From contig CAIYCT010000030.1 in NCBI GenBank assembly GCA_903924765.1, positions 1-33,403 of the forward strand: a DNA stretch of 33,403 nt. Direction: 5' to 3'. Within the stretch, counting starts at the first letter, position 1; the number at the start of each line of letters is the position of its first letter. The DNA is from an uncultured Rhodospirillaceae bacterium (GTDB lineage: Bacteria; Pseudomonadota; Alphaproteobacteria; Rhodospirillales; Magnetospirillaceae). Made by a program: the position numbers and the translations under genes. Positions 1 to 7,400 of this stretch are shown here, piece by piece. The notes beneath the pieces are model-generated. The model had not been told where the DNA came from, made no database searches, and worked only from the letters and a program-made list of their open reading frames with translations.

Positions 1-119
1 CAGCGCGGTACCGGTGGCTGCGGGATCATGCAAGCCGAGATTGGCTTGATAGCGGCATTACGGACGATGCCGTGGACGAGGCAATCAATGACAAGAGCCA
101 GTGGAGAGGGAAGCCATGA
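1..119 (+). CDS. Partial small phage protein (C-terminal end only)
   Basis: The reading frame beginning at base 3 is open from the window edge to TGA at 117-119, so only the last 38 codons are seen. The visible part contains RYRWLRD near its start and TDDAVDEAIND further on. The same pattern (RYRxxR, then an acidic segment ending in a D-E-x-I-D/N helix) occurs at the C-terminus of the next gene, so the two look like paralogues. Its stop overlaps the next ATG (116-118), which implies translational coupling in one operon. Function unknown; such short proteins are common in early phage operons next to integrase. Confidence 0.6.
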   Translation, partial: ARYRWLRDHASRDWLDSGITDDAVDEAINDKSQWRGKP

Positions 120-388
120 CCAACCGTGAACTTGCAGCCTCCCTTTCGGAAAATGCGCTTGACCTCATCAAGGAAATTCTCATCCGGCATGAGTGCGCGG
201 TTCTTGGCGGGGCAAAACAAATCCTTGCAGATGCAGTACGCGAGGAACGCGCACGATGGGAGTCTGATGCGCTTCGGTATCGGTTCATGCGCGGCAACGA
301 GAGCATCAAATTTTGGAGCAGGCTTGGCGAACTGAAGCCTATCGAGTGGGACGAGTTCATCGACGCAGCAATGGAGAAAAAGCTATGA
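116..388 (+). CDS. Small hypothetical phage protein, paralogue of the upstream partial gene
   Basis: A 90-residue protein. I chose the ATG at 116 over the in-frame GTG at 101 because GGAGAGGG lies 6-13 bases before it and because it overlaps the stop of the preceding gene. The N-terminal half is helical (LAASLSENALDLIKEIL). The C-terminal half carries RYRFMRGNES, then WDEFIDAAM, matching the arrangement in the partial gene before it. The stop overlaps the next start as ATGA. No catalytic motif and no membrane segment are visible. The function is not known; two copies side by side suggest an old tandem duplication. Confidence 0.65.
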   Translation: MTNRELAASLSENALDLIKEILIRHECAVLGGAKQILADAVREERARWESDALRYRFMRGNESIKFWSRLGELKPIEWDEFIDAAMEKKL

Positions 389-855
389 GGCTACGCTTGG
401 TCAACCTTACCCTTGCGGATGCGAACGCTTTTGTTGTTCAGCATCACCGGCACAACAAGAAAGTGCAGGGGCATAAGTTCTCAATCGGCGCGGTTTTCAA
501 TGGTGGTCTTTGCGGCGTGGCGATTGTTGGCAGACCCGTTGCGCGGAAACTGGACGATGGGGTTACTTGCGAAGTGACGCGCCTTTGTGTTCTGGACGAT
601 GCAGCCGCGAATTGCTGTTCTTTCCTGTACCGCGCAGCCTGGCGTGCGTGGTCTGCGATGGGCGGTCAGCGATTGATAACGTACACGCTTGACTCCGAAT
701 CAGGCGCATCGTTGCGCGGCGCAGGAGCGCGGGAAGTTGCGCGCTCTCCCGCATGGACGGATGGCAAAGGATGGACAACCAGATCAAACCGGCAATGGCA
801 ACCAGTTCATGCAGAGGGAAAAATCAGATGGGAAATTACAGGAGTTCAGCCATGA
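385..855 (+). CDS. XF1762 family protein, GNAT-like fold
   Basis: A 156-residue protein resembling the XF1762 family, named from Xylella fastidiosa prophages. The ATG at 385 is preceded by GGAGAAAA and overlaps the previous stop. Visible features in order: QHHRHNKK at 19-26, a beta-rich stretch with GVAIVGRPVAR at 44-54, EVTRLCVL at 63-70, and ITYTLDSESGASLRGAG at 98-114, the last resembling an acetyl-CoA-binding GNAT edge. The family's biochemical role is not established as far as I know. The order of these segments also resembles that of phage Mu Mom, a GNAT-fold DNA-modifying protein; this is inference (see findings). It sits in the early operon with the integrase. Confidence 0.75.
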   Translation: MRLRLVNLTLADANAFVVQHHRHNKKVQGHKFSIGAVFNGGLCGVAIVGRPVARKLDDGVTCEVTRLCVLDDAAANCCSFLYRAAWRAWSAMGGQRLITYTLDSESGASLRGAGAREVARSPAWTDGKGWTTRSNRQWQPVHAEGKIRWEITGVQP

Positions 856-1040
856 CCAAACGCCGCGTAGTCGATGGTCGCATGGTCATAAACACAGGAA
901 CCCGCGTCATGATTCGCCCCGTGGATGACAGTGACAAATACCAATGGCTCCTGCGCGTCATAGCCCACGCTTTCGACATGACCGCTGAAGCGGTGGACGC
1001 GAAGATCACCAGGGTTATGGAGGACTATCCGTGTTTCTGA
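852..1040 (+). CDS. Small hypothetical phage protein
   Basis: A 62-residue protein. The ATG at 852 overlaps the preceding stop (ATGA) and has AGGAG about ten bases upstream; an in-frame ATG at 753 would overlap the XF1762 gene by 100 bases and is unlikely. The N-terminal third is basic (TKRRVVDGR) and beta-like, followed by an amphipathic helix with acidic residues (MTAEAVDAKITRVMEDY). No recognised domain. The last 10 bases overlap the next gene's GTG start. Position suggests a cotranscribed accessory protein; the function is unknown. Confidence 0.55.
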   Translation: MTKRRVVDGRMVINTGTRVMIRPVDDSDKYQWLLRVIAHAFDMTAEAVDAKITRVMEDYPCF

Positions 1041-1216
1041 CCGAAGCAGAGATCCGCGACCTGACTAAAAAGCAGCGGTGCGACTCCCAGCGCCGGGAGC
1101 TGGATTTCTTGGGCATCCCGTACAAGGTGCGCCGGGACGGTAGCCTGCTGGTCCTGTGGGCGGACGTGGCGCCCAGAGGTAATATGGTCGAGCGAGAGCC
1201 CCAATTGCACCTATGA
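1031..1216 (+). CDS. DUF4224 domain protein
   Basis: A 61-residue protein starting at GTG 1031, with GGAGG placed seven to eleven bases before it. The sequence follows the DUF4224 pattern: FLTEAEIRDLT at the start, then a basic Q-R-R-E-L segment, then DFLGIPYKVRRDGSLLVL. Genes of this family usually lie directly before a phage tyrosine integrase, as here, and may help control recombination or transcription, but I know of no defined activity. Its stop overlaps the integrase ATG (ATGA at 1213-1216), so the two are probably translated in a coupled way. Confidence 0.85.
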   Translation: MFLTEAEIRDLTKKQRCDSQRRELDFLGIPYKVRRDGSLLVLWADVAPRGNMVEREPQLHL

Positions 1217-2208
1217 GACCCCGGAAAACCGACCGCCATTTGCCGCCCTGTGTCTATGAAAAGCACGGAGCGTATTGGCTCGTCAAAAAGGGCAAATGGA
1301 CGCGCCTAGGCAACACTCTGCCCGAGGCATTGACCGCCTACGCCGGCACGATTGAGGCGAGCGGCGGGCGTGGAATGGTCAAGCTGATTGACCGAGTTTT
1401 CGCGCACCATACGCCAAAGTTATCGAAACACACCCAAGCCAGCTATAAATTGTGCGCCAACAAGCTGAAAAAGGTCTTCGCGGAGTTTGAGCCACACCAG
1501 GTCAAGGGCAAGCACGTTGCCGCGCTCAAGCTATCGATGGCAGAGCATCCAACCCGCGCTAACCATACCCTGTCGTTCCTGAAGATAGTGTTCCAGTTCG
1601 CGCTCGAATGGCAACTGGTCAATGACAACCCATGCGTCGGCATCAAAACCTACACCCTGGCCAAGCGCAACCGTTACCTGTCGGACGAGGAATTCACCGC
1701 CATCAGGGAAAACGCTAAGCCAATTTTGCAAATCGTGATGGATCTCTGCTATCTGACCGGCCAGCGAGTCGGGGATGTCCTGGCGATCCAGCGCAGGGAT
1801 CTTGGCGAAGATGGGATTTATTTTCAGGCGAGCAAGACGAAAAACACGACAGGAAGCAGGGTTGTCGTGGCGTGGTCGCCGGAGCTGAGGGAAGTTGTCG
1901 CCAGGGCGACGAAGCTGAATCCCGGAGTCATCCACCTGACTTTATTGGTCGGCAAGCACAAAAAGCCGCTGACCTACAGGAGCGTGATCGGGTATTGGTG
2001 GCAGGCATGCAAGGATGCCGAGGTGAAGGATGCCCACATCCATGACATGAGGGCAAAGAGCGCGACTGACGCCCGCGAACAGGGGCTGGACGCTCAAAAA
2101 CTGCTCGGCCACGGCAGTGCAGCCATGACCGAGAGATACATCCGCAGGCGGCAGATTCCCGTGGTGACCGGGCCTGCTTCCAAGACCGGAAACACCACTA
2201 AAACCTGA
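1213..2208 (+). CDS. int: Tyrosine-type site-specific integrase
   Basis: A 331-residue tyrosine recombinase that would integrate and excise the phage genome at att sites. The N-terminal 50 residues form a small beta-rich arm-binding-like region, residues 57-150 a core-binding SAM-like helical domain, and the rest the catalytic domain. All expected catalytic residues are visible: R185 in TGQRVGD, the hairpin lysine K208 in FQASKTKN, H277-x-x-R280 in HIHDMR, H300 in LLGHGS, and the nucleophile Y309 in TERYIRR. The gene is the last of the plus-strand operon, and its ATG overlaps the DUF4224 stop. The non-coding repeat region directly downstream is a plausible attP. Confidence 0.97.
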   Translation: MRPRKTDRHLPPCVYEKHGAYWLVKKGKWTRLGNTLPEALTAYAGTIEASGGRGMVKLIDRVFAHHTPKLSKHTQASYKLCANKLKKVFAEFEPHQVKGKHVAALKLSMAEHPTRANHTLSFLKIVFQFALEWQLVNDNPCVGIKTYTLAKRNRYLSDEEFTAIRENAKPILQIVMDLCYLTGQRVGDVLAIQRRDLGEDGIYFQASKTKNTTGSRVVVAWSPELREVVARATKLNPGVIHLTLLVGKHKKPLTYRSVIGYWWQACKDAEVKDAHIHDMRAKSATDAREQGLDAQKLLGHGSAAMTERYIRRRQIPVVTGPASKTGNTTKT

Positions 2209-2425
2209 AAGTATTAGACAGTCGTATTAGACAAACCCGCACAGACAGAGTATCCATGCGGGTCTCCGGACATTTACATATGGTCGATCAGCACGCAGCC
2301 AAAGTCCGCCAAGCATTTGATTCACAACGGAAACCAAGTAAATTTTGTCTAATACGAATTATCATCGCGACCGCCGAGCGCACTGTGAAGATTCTAGTGA
2401 GATTTGGGAGTATTAGACAGCAAAT
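2209..2425. other. Intergenic region between convergent int and Rz1; putative attP / integrase-binding region
   Basis: This 217-bp gap is more AT-rich than its surroundings and contains no convincing gene. It holds four copies of GTATTAGACA (separate entry) and a 7-bp inverted repeat, ACCCGCA at 2235-2241 and TGCGGGT at 2257-2263, which could be a weak bidirectional terminator between the converging int and lysis genes; neither arm is followed by a good T-run. Multiple short repeats in mixed orientation immediately 3' of an integrase gene are typical of attP arm and core sites. That assignment is inferred from position and pattern; no attB was available for comparison. Confidence 0.5.
2211..2419. 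repeat. Four copies of GTATTAGACA (three direct, one inverted)
   Basis: Direct copies lie at 2211-2220, 2224-2233 and 2410-2419; the inverted copy TGTCTAATAC is at 2346-2355. Copies 1 and 4 share a longer AGTATTAGACAG (12 bp). Copy 2 and the reverse complement of copy 3 share TCGTATTAGACAAA (14 bp). Copies 1 and 2 start 13 bp apart. The repeats begin right after the integrase stop codon and end just before the Rz1 stop codon, so they fill the whole intergenic region. Confidence 0.9.
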
Positions 2426-2704
2426 TCACCGCTTTTCGAGCTGCGTCTTGACCGTGGCCATGATCTGGTCCCTGACGTCGATCGCGTCGACCAGGGCATC
2501 GAGCCGGGCGCTGCAGGCTTTCCCGTACTGAGTCGCCTGGACCAGGGCGCGGGAAAGCTCAAACTGGTCGCCTGTGGTCAGCGGATCCGCAATGATGTCA
2601 GGGCACCTTTGCCGCAGCGCGTCCGGGACGGGCGGTGAGACTATCGTTAAGTTGTTGGAGCAGGCCGTCAGGAACACGGCAAGTGACAGCAGCAGGTTGC
2701 GCAT
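2426..2704 (-). CDS. Rz1-like outer-membrane lipoprotein spanin subunit
   Basis: A 92-residue protein with a lipoprotein signal: MRNLLLSLAVFLTAC, the LTAC lipobox placing the lipidated cysteine at residue 15. The mature part has IVSPPVPDAL and a helical tail, as expected for the outer-membrane spanin, which joins Rz to fuse inner and outer membranes in the last step of lysis. The gene starts out of frame inside the Rz gene (2598-2975) and runs about 170 bases past it, the usual overlapped Rz/Rz1 layout. I chose the ATG at 2704 because it begins the signal peptide; a longer upstream frame lacks one. It is the last gene of the late operon. Confidence 0.85.
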   Translation of the reverse strand: MRNLLLSLAVFLTACSNNLTIVSPPVPDALRQRCPDIIADPLTTGDQFELSRALVQATQYGKACSARLDALVDAIDVRDQIMATVKTQLEKR

Positions 2705-2975
2705 TTGCGAGATCCTTGATCCGGCGTTGAAGGGTTGTTGCCCAGGCTTGGGACTCATCCAGCTTGGATTGCAGGTTGGCCACATCTTTGGTGTCGGACG
2801 CCTGGGCGCCGGCGGCTGCGGTCACTTGCGCGGTTTCCTGAGTCGCCTGGCGCGCGGCATCGGCCACCTGGTAGCGGTGCGCCTTGTACAGATAGCCCCC
2901 GCCAAAGCAGAGAATTGACCAGAGCACGAATGCCCCGGAACGGATGGCAATGGCCTGCGGTGTCAGCCCGAACAT
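2598..2975 (-). CDS. Rz-like inner-membrane spanin
   Basis: A 125-residue protein with one N-terminal membrane segment at about residues 11-30 (IRSGAFVLWSILCFGGGYLY), followed by a long alanine-, glutamine- and aspartate-rich helix likely to form a periplasmic coiled coil, and a variable C-terminus. This is the layout of Rz-type i-spanins, which bind an outer-membrane Rz1 lipoprotein to disrupt the outer membrane. The ATG at 2975 is preceded by GAGGAG and lies within the last 13 bases of the endolysin gene. Sequence identity in this family is low, so the call rests on topology and on the nested Rz1 gene. Confidence 0.8.
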   Translation of the reverse strand: MFGLTPQAIAIRSGAFVLWSILCFGGGYLYKAHRYQVADAARQATQETAQVTAAAGAQASDTKDVANLQSKLDESQAWATTLQRRIKDLANAQPAAVTCRVPDGLLQQLNDSLTARPGRAAAKVP

Positions 2976-3421
2976 TTTGCGAACTCCTCACGGCGACGTG
3001 TCACCAGCCCGGGCAGCACGCGGCCTCCGGCATAGACCCACTTGAGCAGCTCCTGGCAGGCGCCGACGTAATCCCCGGCGTTCAGTTTCTTGGCCAACCC
3101 GGATTTGCAGAAAGCGGTGATGCCCACGTTGTAGGTGAAATCCGCATAGGCATCGAACTCATCCTGGCTGATCGGCACATGAATGCATTGCGCCATACCG
3201 CGCGCGTGTTCGTTCACCCTTTCCCCGAGCAGCTTGGTTGCAGCCTCCCGGGTGATCGTCTGGCCCATGACCACGCCCTTGGTCTCGCCAAAGCCGATCG
3301 TGGGGGTTCCAACCGGATCCCGGTATGTCTTGCCGGAAAACCCCTCGAAATTGGCAGTGCCCAGAACGGCCGCAGCCGCCACAGTCAGGGTCGCTACTGC
3401 CACACGTGTGCGATTTCTCAT
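2963..3421 (-). CDS. SAR-type endolysin, T4-lysozyme-like (GH24) muramidase
   Basis: A 152-residue lysozyme that cuts the glycan strands of peptidoglycan. The start at 3421 has AGGAGG about ten bases upstream; the longer frame from 3454 has no such site. An N-terminal alanine/valine-rich segment at residues 8-23 acts as a signal-anchor-release sequence, so the enzyme would be exported by Sec and held in the membrane until the holin fires. The catalytic triad of the T4 family is visible with correct spacing: E26 in NFEGF, D35 in YRDPVG, and T41 in PTIGFG. It follows the holin gene by one base and overlaps Rz. Confidence 0.93.
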   Translation of the reverse strand: MRNRTRVAVATLTVAAAAVLGTANFEGFSGKTYRDPVGTPTIGFGETKGVVMGQTITREAATKLLGERVNEHARGMAQCIHVPISQDEFDAYADFTYNVGITAFCKSGLAKKLNAGDYVGACQELLKWVYAGGRVLPGLVTRRREEFAKCSG

Positions 3422-3422
3422 G

Positions 3423-3626
3423 TCAGATGTCCTCCTGCCACACCAGGCGCGCAACGATCACGCCGACGGTCGAGATTGCTGTCAGGATCGCAAAGGTGTC
3501 CCTGTCGAGCACGTCGGCGTAAATCGGGATCACGACCTGGACGAGCGAAAACAACGTGGCCAGCATCGCCAGACGGATGCTCCACGCCTTGCGCATGATT
3601 TCTTTCCAGTTTGGATAAAGTTTCAC
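3423..3626 (-). CDS. Holin-like small membrane protein (DUF7940-like)
   Basis: A 67-residue protein with two predicted membrane segments (about 17-37 and 44-62) separated by a short ADVLDRD turn. The start KLYPNWKEIMRKAWSIRL is a basic amphipathic stretch typical of a small holin family that I recall as DUF7940. In the late operon it lies directly before the endolysin gene, the usual place for a holin. With a SAR endolysin the holin would act as a pinholin or as a membrane-depolarising timer. The family assignment is from memory; the role is inferred from size, topology and position. Confidence 0.75.
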   Translation of the reverse strand: MKLYPNWKEIMRKAWSIRLAMLATLFSLVQVVIPIYADVLDRDTFAILTAISTVGVIVARLVWQEDI

Positions 3627-3634
3627 GGCGCCCC

Positions 3635-3916
3635 CTACTTGATGCCGACTAAGGCTTTCATGCCTGCCCAGACGGCAAACAGGATTCCGCCGATAAGAAT
3701 TCCGATCATGACGAGCTGGCCGTGATCGCTCATTTTGCGAAGCCGGCGACCGAAGCGCAGATCCTCGCGGAACTCTTCGACGGACTCAGGGCGGTCAATA
3801 TCTACCCCTAGAATCGCGAAGGTTTTTTTGACCGCAGAGTTTGCCGCCTCCTCGATAATCTCGCGGTGATGCGGGACGGCCCTGCGCTCGATCTGGTCAG
3901 GCGGTCGTGCGGTCAT
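3635..3916 (-). CDS. Small membrane protein of the lysis cassette
   Basis: A 93-residue protein with a soluble, charged N-terminal half (EIIEEAANSAVKKTFAILG, then SVEEFREDLRFGRRLRK) and one C-terminal membrane segment at about 68-89 (LVMIGILIGGILFAVWAG). GGAGG stands eight bases before the ATG at 3916. It is directly upstream of the holin gene, so it may be a second holin, an antiholin or a lysis regulator. The pattern recalls DUF6127-type proteins seen at the same place in other phages, but I am unsure of that. A terminator hairpin lies just upstream. Confidence 0.65.
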   Translation of the reverse strand: MTARPPDQIERRAVPHHREIIEEAANSAVKKTFAILGVDIDRPESVEEFREDLRFGRRLRKMSDHGQLVMIGILIGGILFAVWAGMKALVGIK

Positions 3917-3930
3917 TTACCCGTACCTCC

Positions 3931-3956
3931 AAAAAGAAAAGCCGCCCGAAGGCGAC
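3931..3956 (-). terminator. Rho-independent terminator hairpin
   Basis: Read on the minus strand, GTCGCC-TTCG-GGCGGC forms a 6-bp stem (one G-U pair) with a TTCG loop, followed by TTTTCTTTTT. It lies after the 3982-4431 gene and only about 14 nt before the ATG of the 3635-3916 gene. Confidence 0.8.
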
Positions 3957-3981
3957 GGAGTTGGTTCCCCGGTACTGTGAT

Positions 3982-4431
3982 TTATGGGCTGGCGCTAGTC
4001 GGGGCAGGATTGCGCTCTGCCACCAGCGACTTCACCGGATCGCTGGCCGCGTCGATGACTGCCTGGGCAGCGGATTTCGCGGCAACGTCGGCGTCGATGC
4101 TGTCCTGATTGGTCACGGCACCTTGATCGTCAAGCGCAGGCGGGATTGCTGACAAAGCAACGATCCTCATGCAATCCTCGACGTGCAGCACATCTTTCAG
4201 CAGGGCCATGTCAGAGCGAGCCGTTGCACCTTCAGTGAGTGCCGCAGTGATCGCGGCATCGACCGATGCGATAAAAGCCGCCTCGGCGTCTGTTTTTGTC
4301 TCTTGGCGAGCCAGACGTGCCGCTTTCAGCTCATCCTCTGCCGTGAACTGAAATCGGATCAGAGATTGAACGCGACGGTTAATATCGAGGTCAGACCAAT
4401 AATCGCTGACCATCATGTTGATGAAGCTCAT
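3982..4431 (-). CDS. Hypothetical protein downstream of the tail fibre
   Basis: A 149-residue, mostly helical protein. The ATG at 4431 overlaps the tail-fibre stop by four bases, with GGAGC six bases upstream, so it is translationally coupled to the fibre. Residues 1-30 (ending SLIRFQFTAEDEL) are the most distinctive part; the rest is rich in alanine, aspartate and glutamate (TEGATARSDMALLKDVL). Proteins made right after a long fibre are often fibre assembly chaperones or fibre-bound subunits, and this is the most likely role, but no known chaperone motif is visible. No signal peptide or membrane segment is seen. Confidence 0.7.
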   Translation of the reverse strand: MSFINMMVSDYWSDLDINRRVQSLIRFQFTAEDELKAARLARQETKTDAEAAFIASVDAAITAALTEGATARSDMALLKDVLHVEDCMRIVALSAIPPALDDQGAVTNQDSIDADVAAKSAAQAVIDAASDPVKSLVAERNPAPTSASP

Positions 4432-7400
4432 GCAATGCTCCTTACCGCTTGGATTTCAACGAAGGCCGAATAGCCAGGCGCGGTGCCGAACGTGACCTTC
4501 TCGCGGAAACCGTCAAAGCTGCGCGTCCAGTCTTTCGTACTGCCCTCTTGCTTGACCGCACCAGCCGCCAGCACAGCGCGCGTTTCGTACCCCACAGGCA
4601 GGATGAAGTCAGACAGGGCGATCTGCACCGCGCTATTGCCCGCCGTGCAAGCCTTGGACAGGTAGATCGTCGTGCCGCTGATTGCGACGATGACGGTGCT
4701 TGCAGGGATGCCTGTGCCGGTCACTGTTGCGCCGATCAAACTGCCTTGTGCGGGATAGGTCAGGCTGGCAACGCTGGTGATCGCGGTATTGCCGTTCACC
4801 GTGGTCGCCGTGAAGCCGCCCGAGTAGTCGAAGATGACAACCGGCTGCGCTTTCTTCGCTGCTGCCTCTGCCCTCTTGACCAGTTCCTCGCGCAAGTTCC
4901 AAGCCGGGATCGTCACATCGACACCGGGGGAAGTCGTTGACCGAGCGTTCAGTTTGACACCCGAGCCAGCCCGGACAAGCAAGTTTGATCCTGCCGGTAC
5001 AGCAATGACGTTCGTACGAACTAGGCCAGTCCAGTCTGATTCGTTGGTGGCCGATACCGCAACCCACTTGTCCGTAAGTTCGTCATAGGCAAGATCGGTT
5101 ACGACTCCGCTATCAGGCAGCAAGCAATTCGCGCCATCGCGGAACATTTCCACTTCCTGTTGATACGCCCATGCAATTTGATCTGGCGACGGTGCAGAGG
5201 CAGACAGTTTGACCAGCGCGAGAGTTCCTGCGCTTGGGAATGGTGCGGTCAAGGCGTAGTTATTGCCGATGGTCAGAACTGCATTGCTATTGTTCAGCGT
5301 GTTCAACGGGTTGCCGTATGTCGCTCCCCAAAGAGCGCCATTGATGTAGATGGAAAGTGATCCGTCTACGCGGTAAACCGCATCTACCTTGTAGTTGCTG
5401 CCATTGTTTGGAACCAAGCCAGCAGAGGCAATGCGCTGTGTTGTTCCGTCATAAGCAACGGCTGACAAAATTCCGTAGCTGCTGACGCCAAGGCCGAAAT
5501 AAGCGCCCGAACTGTAGTCCCGCATGATCCCATTAATGACCTGTGGAACTACGTTGACACTCGTCTTGGAGTAAGTCAGCAGATTGGCTCCGGTTGTGAG
5601 TTGCATACCGCCGATCAGTACGCCGCCCGTATCCCCGCCAAATGCCGTGCCACCAATATTCAGCACTTGAAGCGTTACATATGCCGAACCATTGGCACGG
5701 CTTGGGGCCATGCTGATGCGTGCAGTATTTGCATCAATGACTGTTACCACAACACCCGTTGTCGTTGTGCCAGACACAGTTTGAGAAACTGGATCATAGA
5801 CAAATAGGTTATATGGCGAGAATGTGCCTCCCCCCGGCGCTCCAAAATACAGCTTGTCGGTGCTGCCAGAAACCTTGTAAACATAAAAACTTAGGTTGAC
5901 TGGAATGAAATTTGTCGGCGCAACGGGTTGATATGCGTAAATACGATTGCCGCCATTCGTGGTAGCCGGTTGCCTGAGCAATGAATAAGCAATGCCGCCG
6001 TGCGTTACCGAGTTATCTACAACAATCTCTCCATCCTGATACCATGCGCTTCCCGCTCCAAAAAGTTCGGAGTTCGGCCAAATATTCTCTGTCAGTTGCA
6101 GCGTTGCAGGGATATTCATCCACGCGCTAATTACCCATTCGCCAGTACCAAAATCAAGGTCTGCCGAGTAAGGCTCTTGCAGATAATTCGCTGCGCTGAA
6201 CCCCGAGTAGGAAACAAGCTGGTTCGACGCGGAAGGCGATGATAGGGCTTTGACGAGTGAGCCGAAACGGAGAGCCGCGCTCATCTTGTAGCTGCGGTCA
6301 TACACAGCTTCTTGAATCGAAACCTTGCTCAAGGAAACATTGCCGGTGTGTCCTGCATTGCGCCAGAGCTGGAAAACACCCGATACGGGGGAAATAAAGA
6401 CAATGGAGCCGGGGCCAGTTGCGCCACCAACCCCGACGTACCCGGATATACCATACACGCCACCTGGGATCGTGACCCCAAGAATCGGGCCATAGTTCGC
6501 ATTTGACGCGGTGACGTTCCACGACATTAGATACATCTTGCCAGCGGTAAGGTAAGCCGATCCGGTGTTCCAGGCGGTATCTGTCGTAGCCGTGGCATTG
6601 CTGGTGATAACGCCGCCGCTGAACGCATACGAAGAACCTGACTGCGCCCAACCGGTTGAACTGGAAGGTGCGTTACCGTTGACCACCAATTCAGTCGATG
6701 CGCCGATCGTTTCAACCACGCCATCAGAAAGATAGACACGTCGAATATCACCGATCATGTGTCCGGTGTTGTAGGCGTTCGTAATTCCCAAAGACAAGCC
6801 GCCCGTTTTCCCGTTTGGCCTTCTTGTTAATCCATAAATTGCAGGAATAACACTATCTGACATTAGTAGCGTTTGCTTGCTTGTTGCGGCAAACGCCAAT
6901 CGCTTCAGGTAACTATCGGCTAGACCAAGCCGCACCGCTGGCGTACCGCCGCCCCATGAGCGAGTGGCATAAAATTCAAGGCTGCTTGGATTGTAGTAGT
7001 TGCCGTAATCCGTTGTTGCGACGGAAGGGACTGCATTGACATGGAAAAACGAAGTGTAATTCGCGGCACTTACATCGCTCGCATAGAACAGTTTTCCGTT
7101 TTCAACAAACTTGAGGAACGTGACGTTGCCCGTGTTGTTGGTCATTGCCACTATCGAGCCATCATGTTTAATTACAGCAAGACCAGTATTTGTTCCAACC
7201 GCGATGGTCGGAATTTGCAATCCAGTTGCAACATCAATCGGGGCATCTGGAAGAATCGTAAACGCGATTGAGTTGATTGATCCGCTCGGAATCGTCCCTG
7301 GGGCTTGTGGAAGCGTAATCACGCCTAGCGCAAAATTACCTTGGTTCGGCGCAAAGCCGACAGCGTTTGCGTTTCGTTGATTCAGCCGCACTGCCGACTT

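Noticed and set aside
753-851. Longer start for the 852-1040 gene
   Set aside because: It would lie inside the XF1762 gene; the ATG at 852 has AGGAG and the ATGA overlap seen elsewhere in the operon.
2256-2531. 91-codon plus-strand frame after the integrase
   Set aside because: It crosses the repeat region and the Rz1 gene antisense, lacks a ribosome site and has no recognisable composition.
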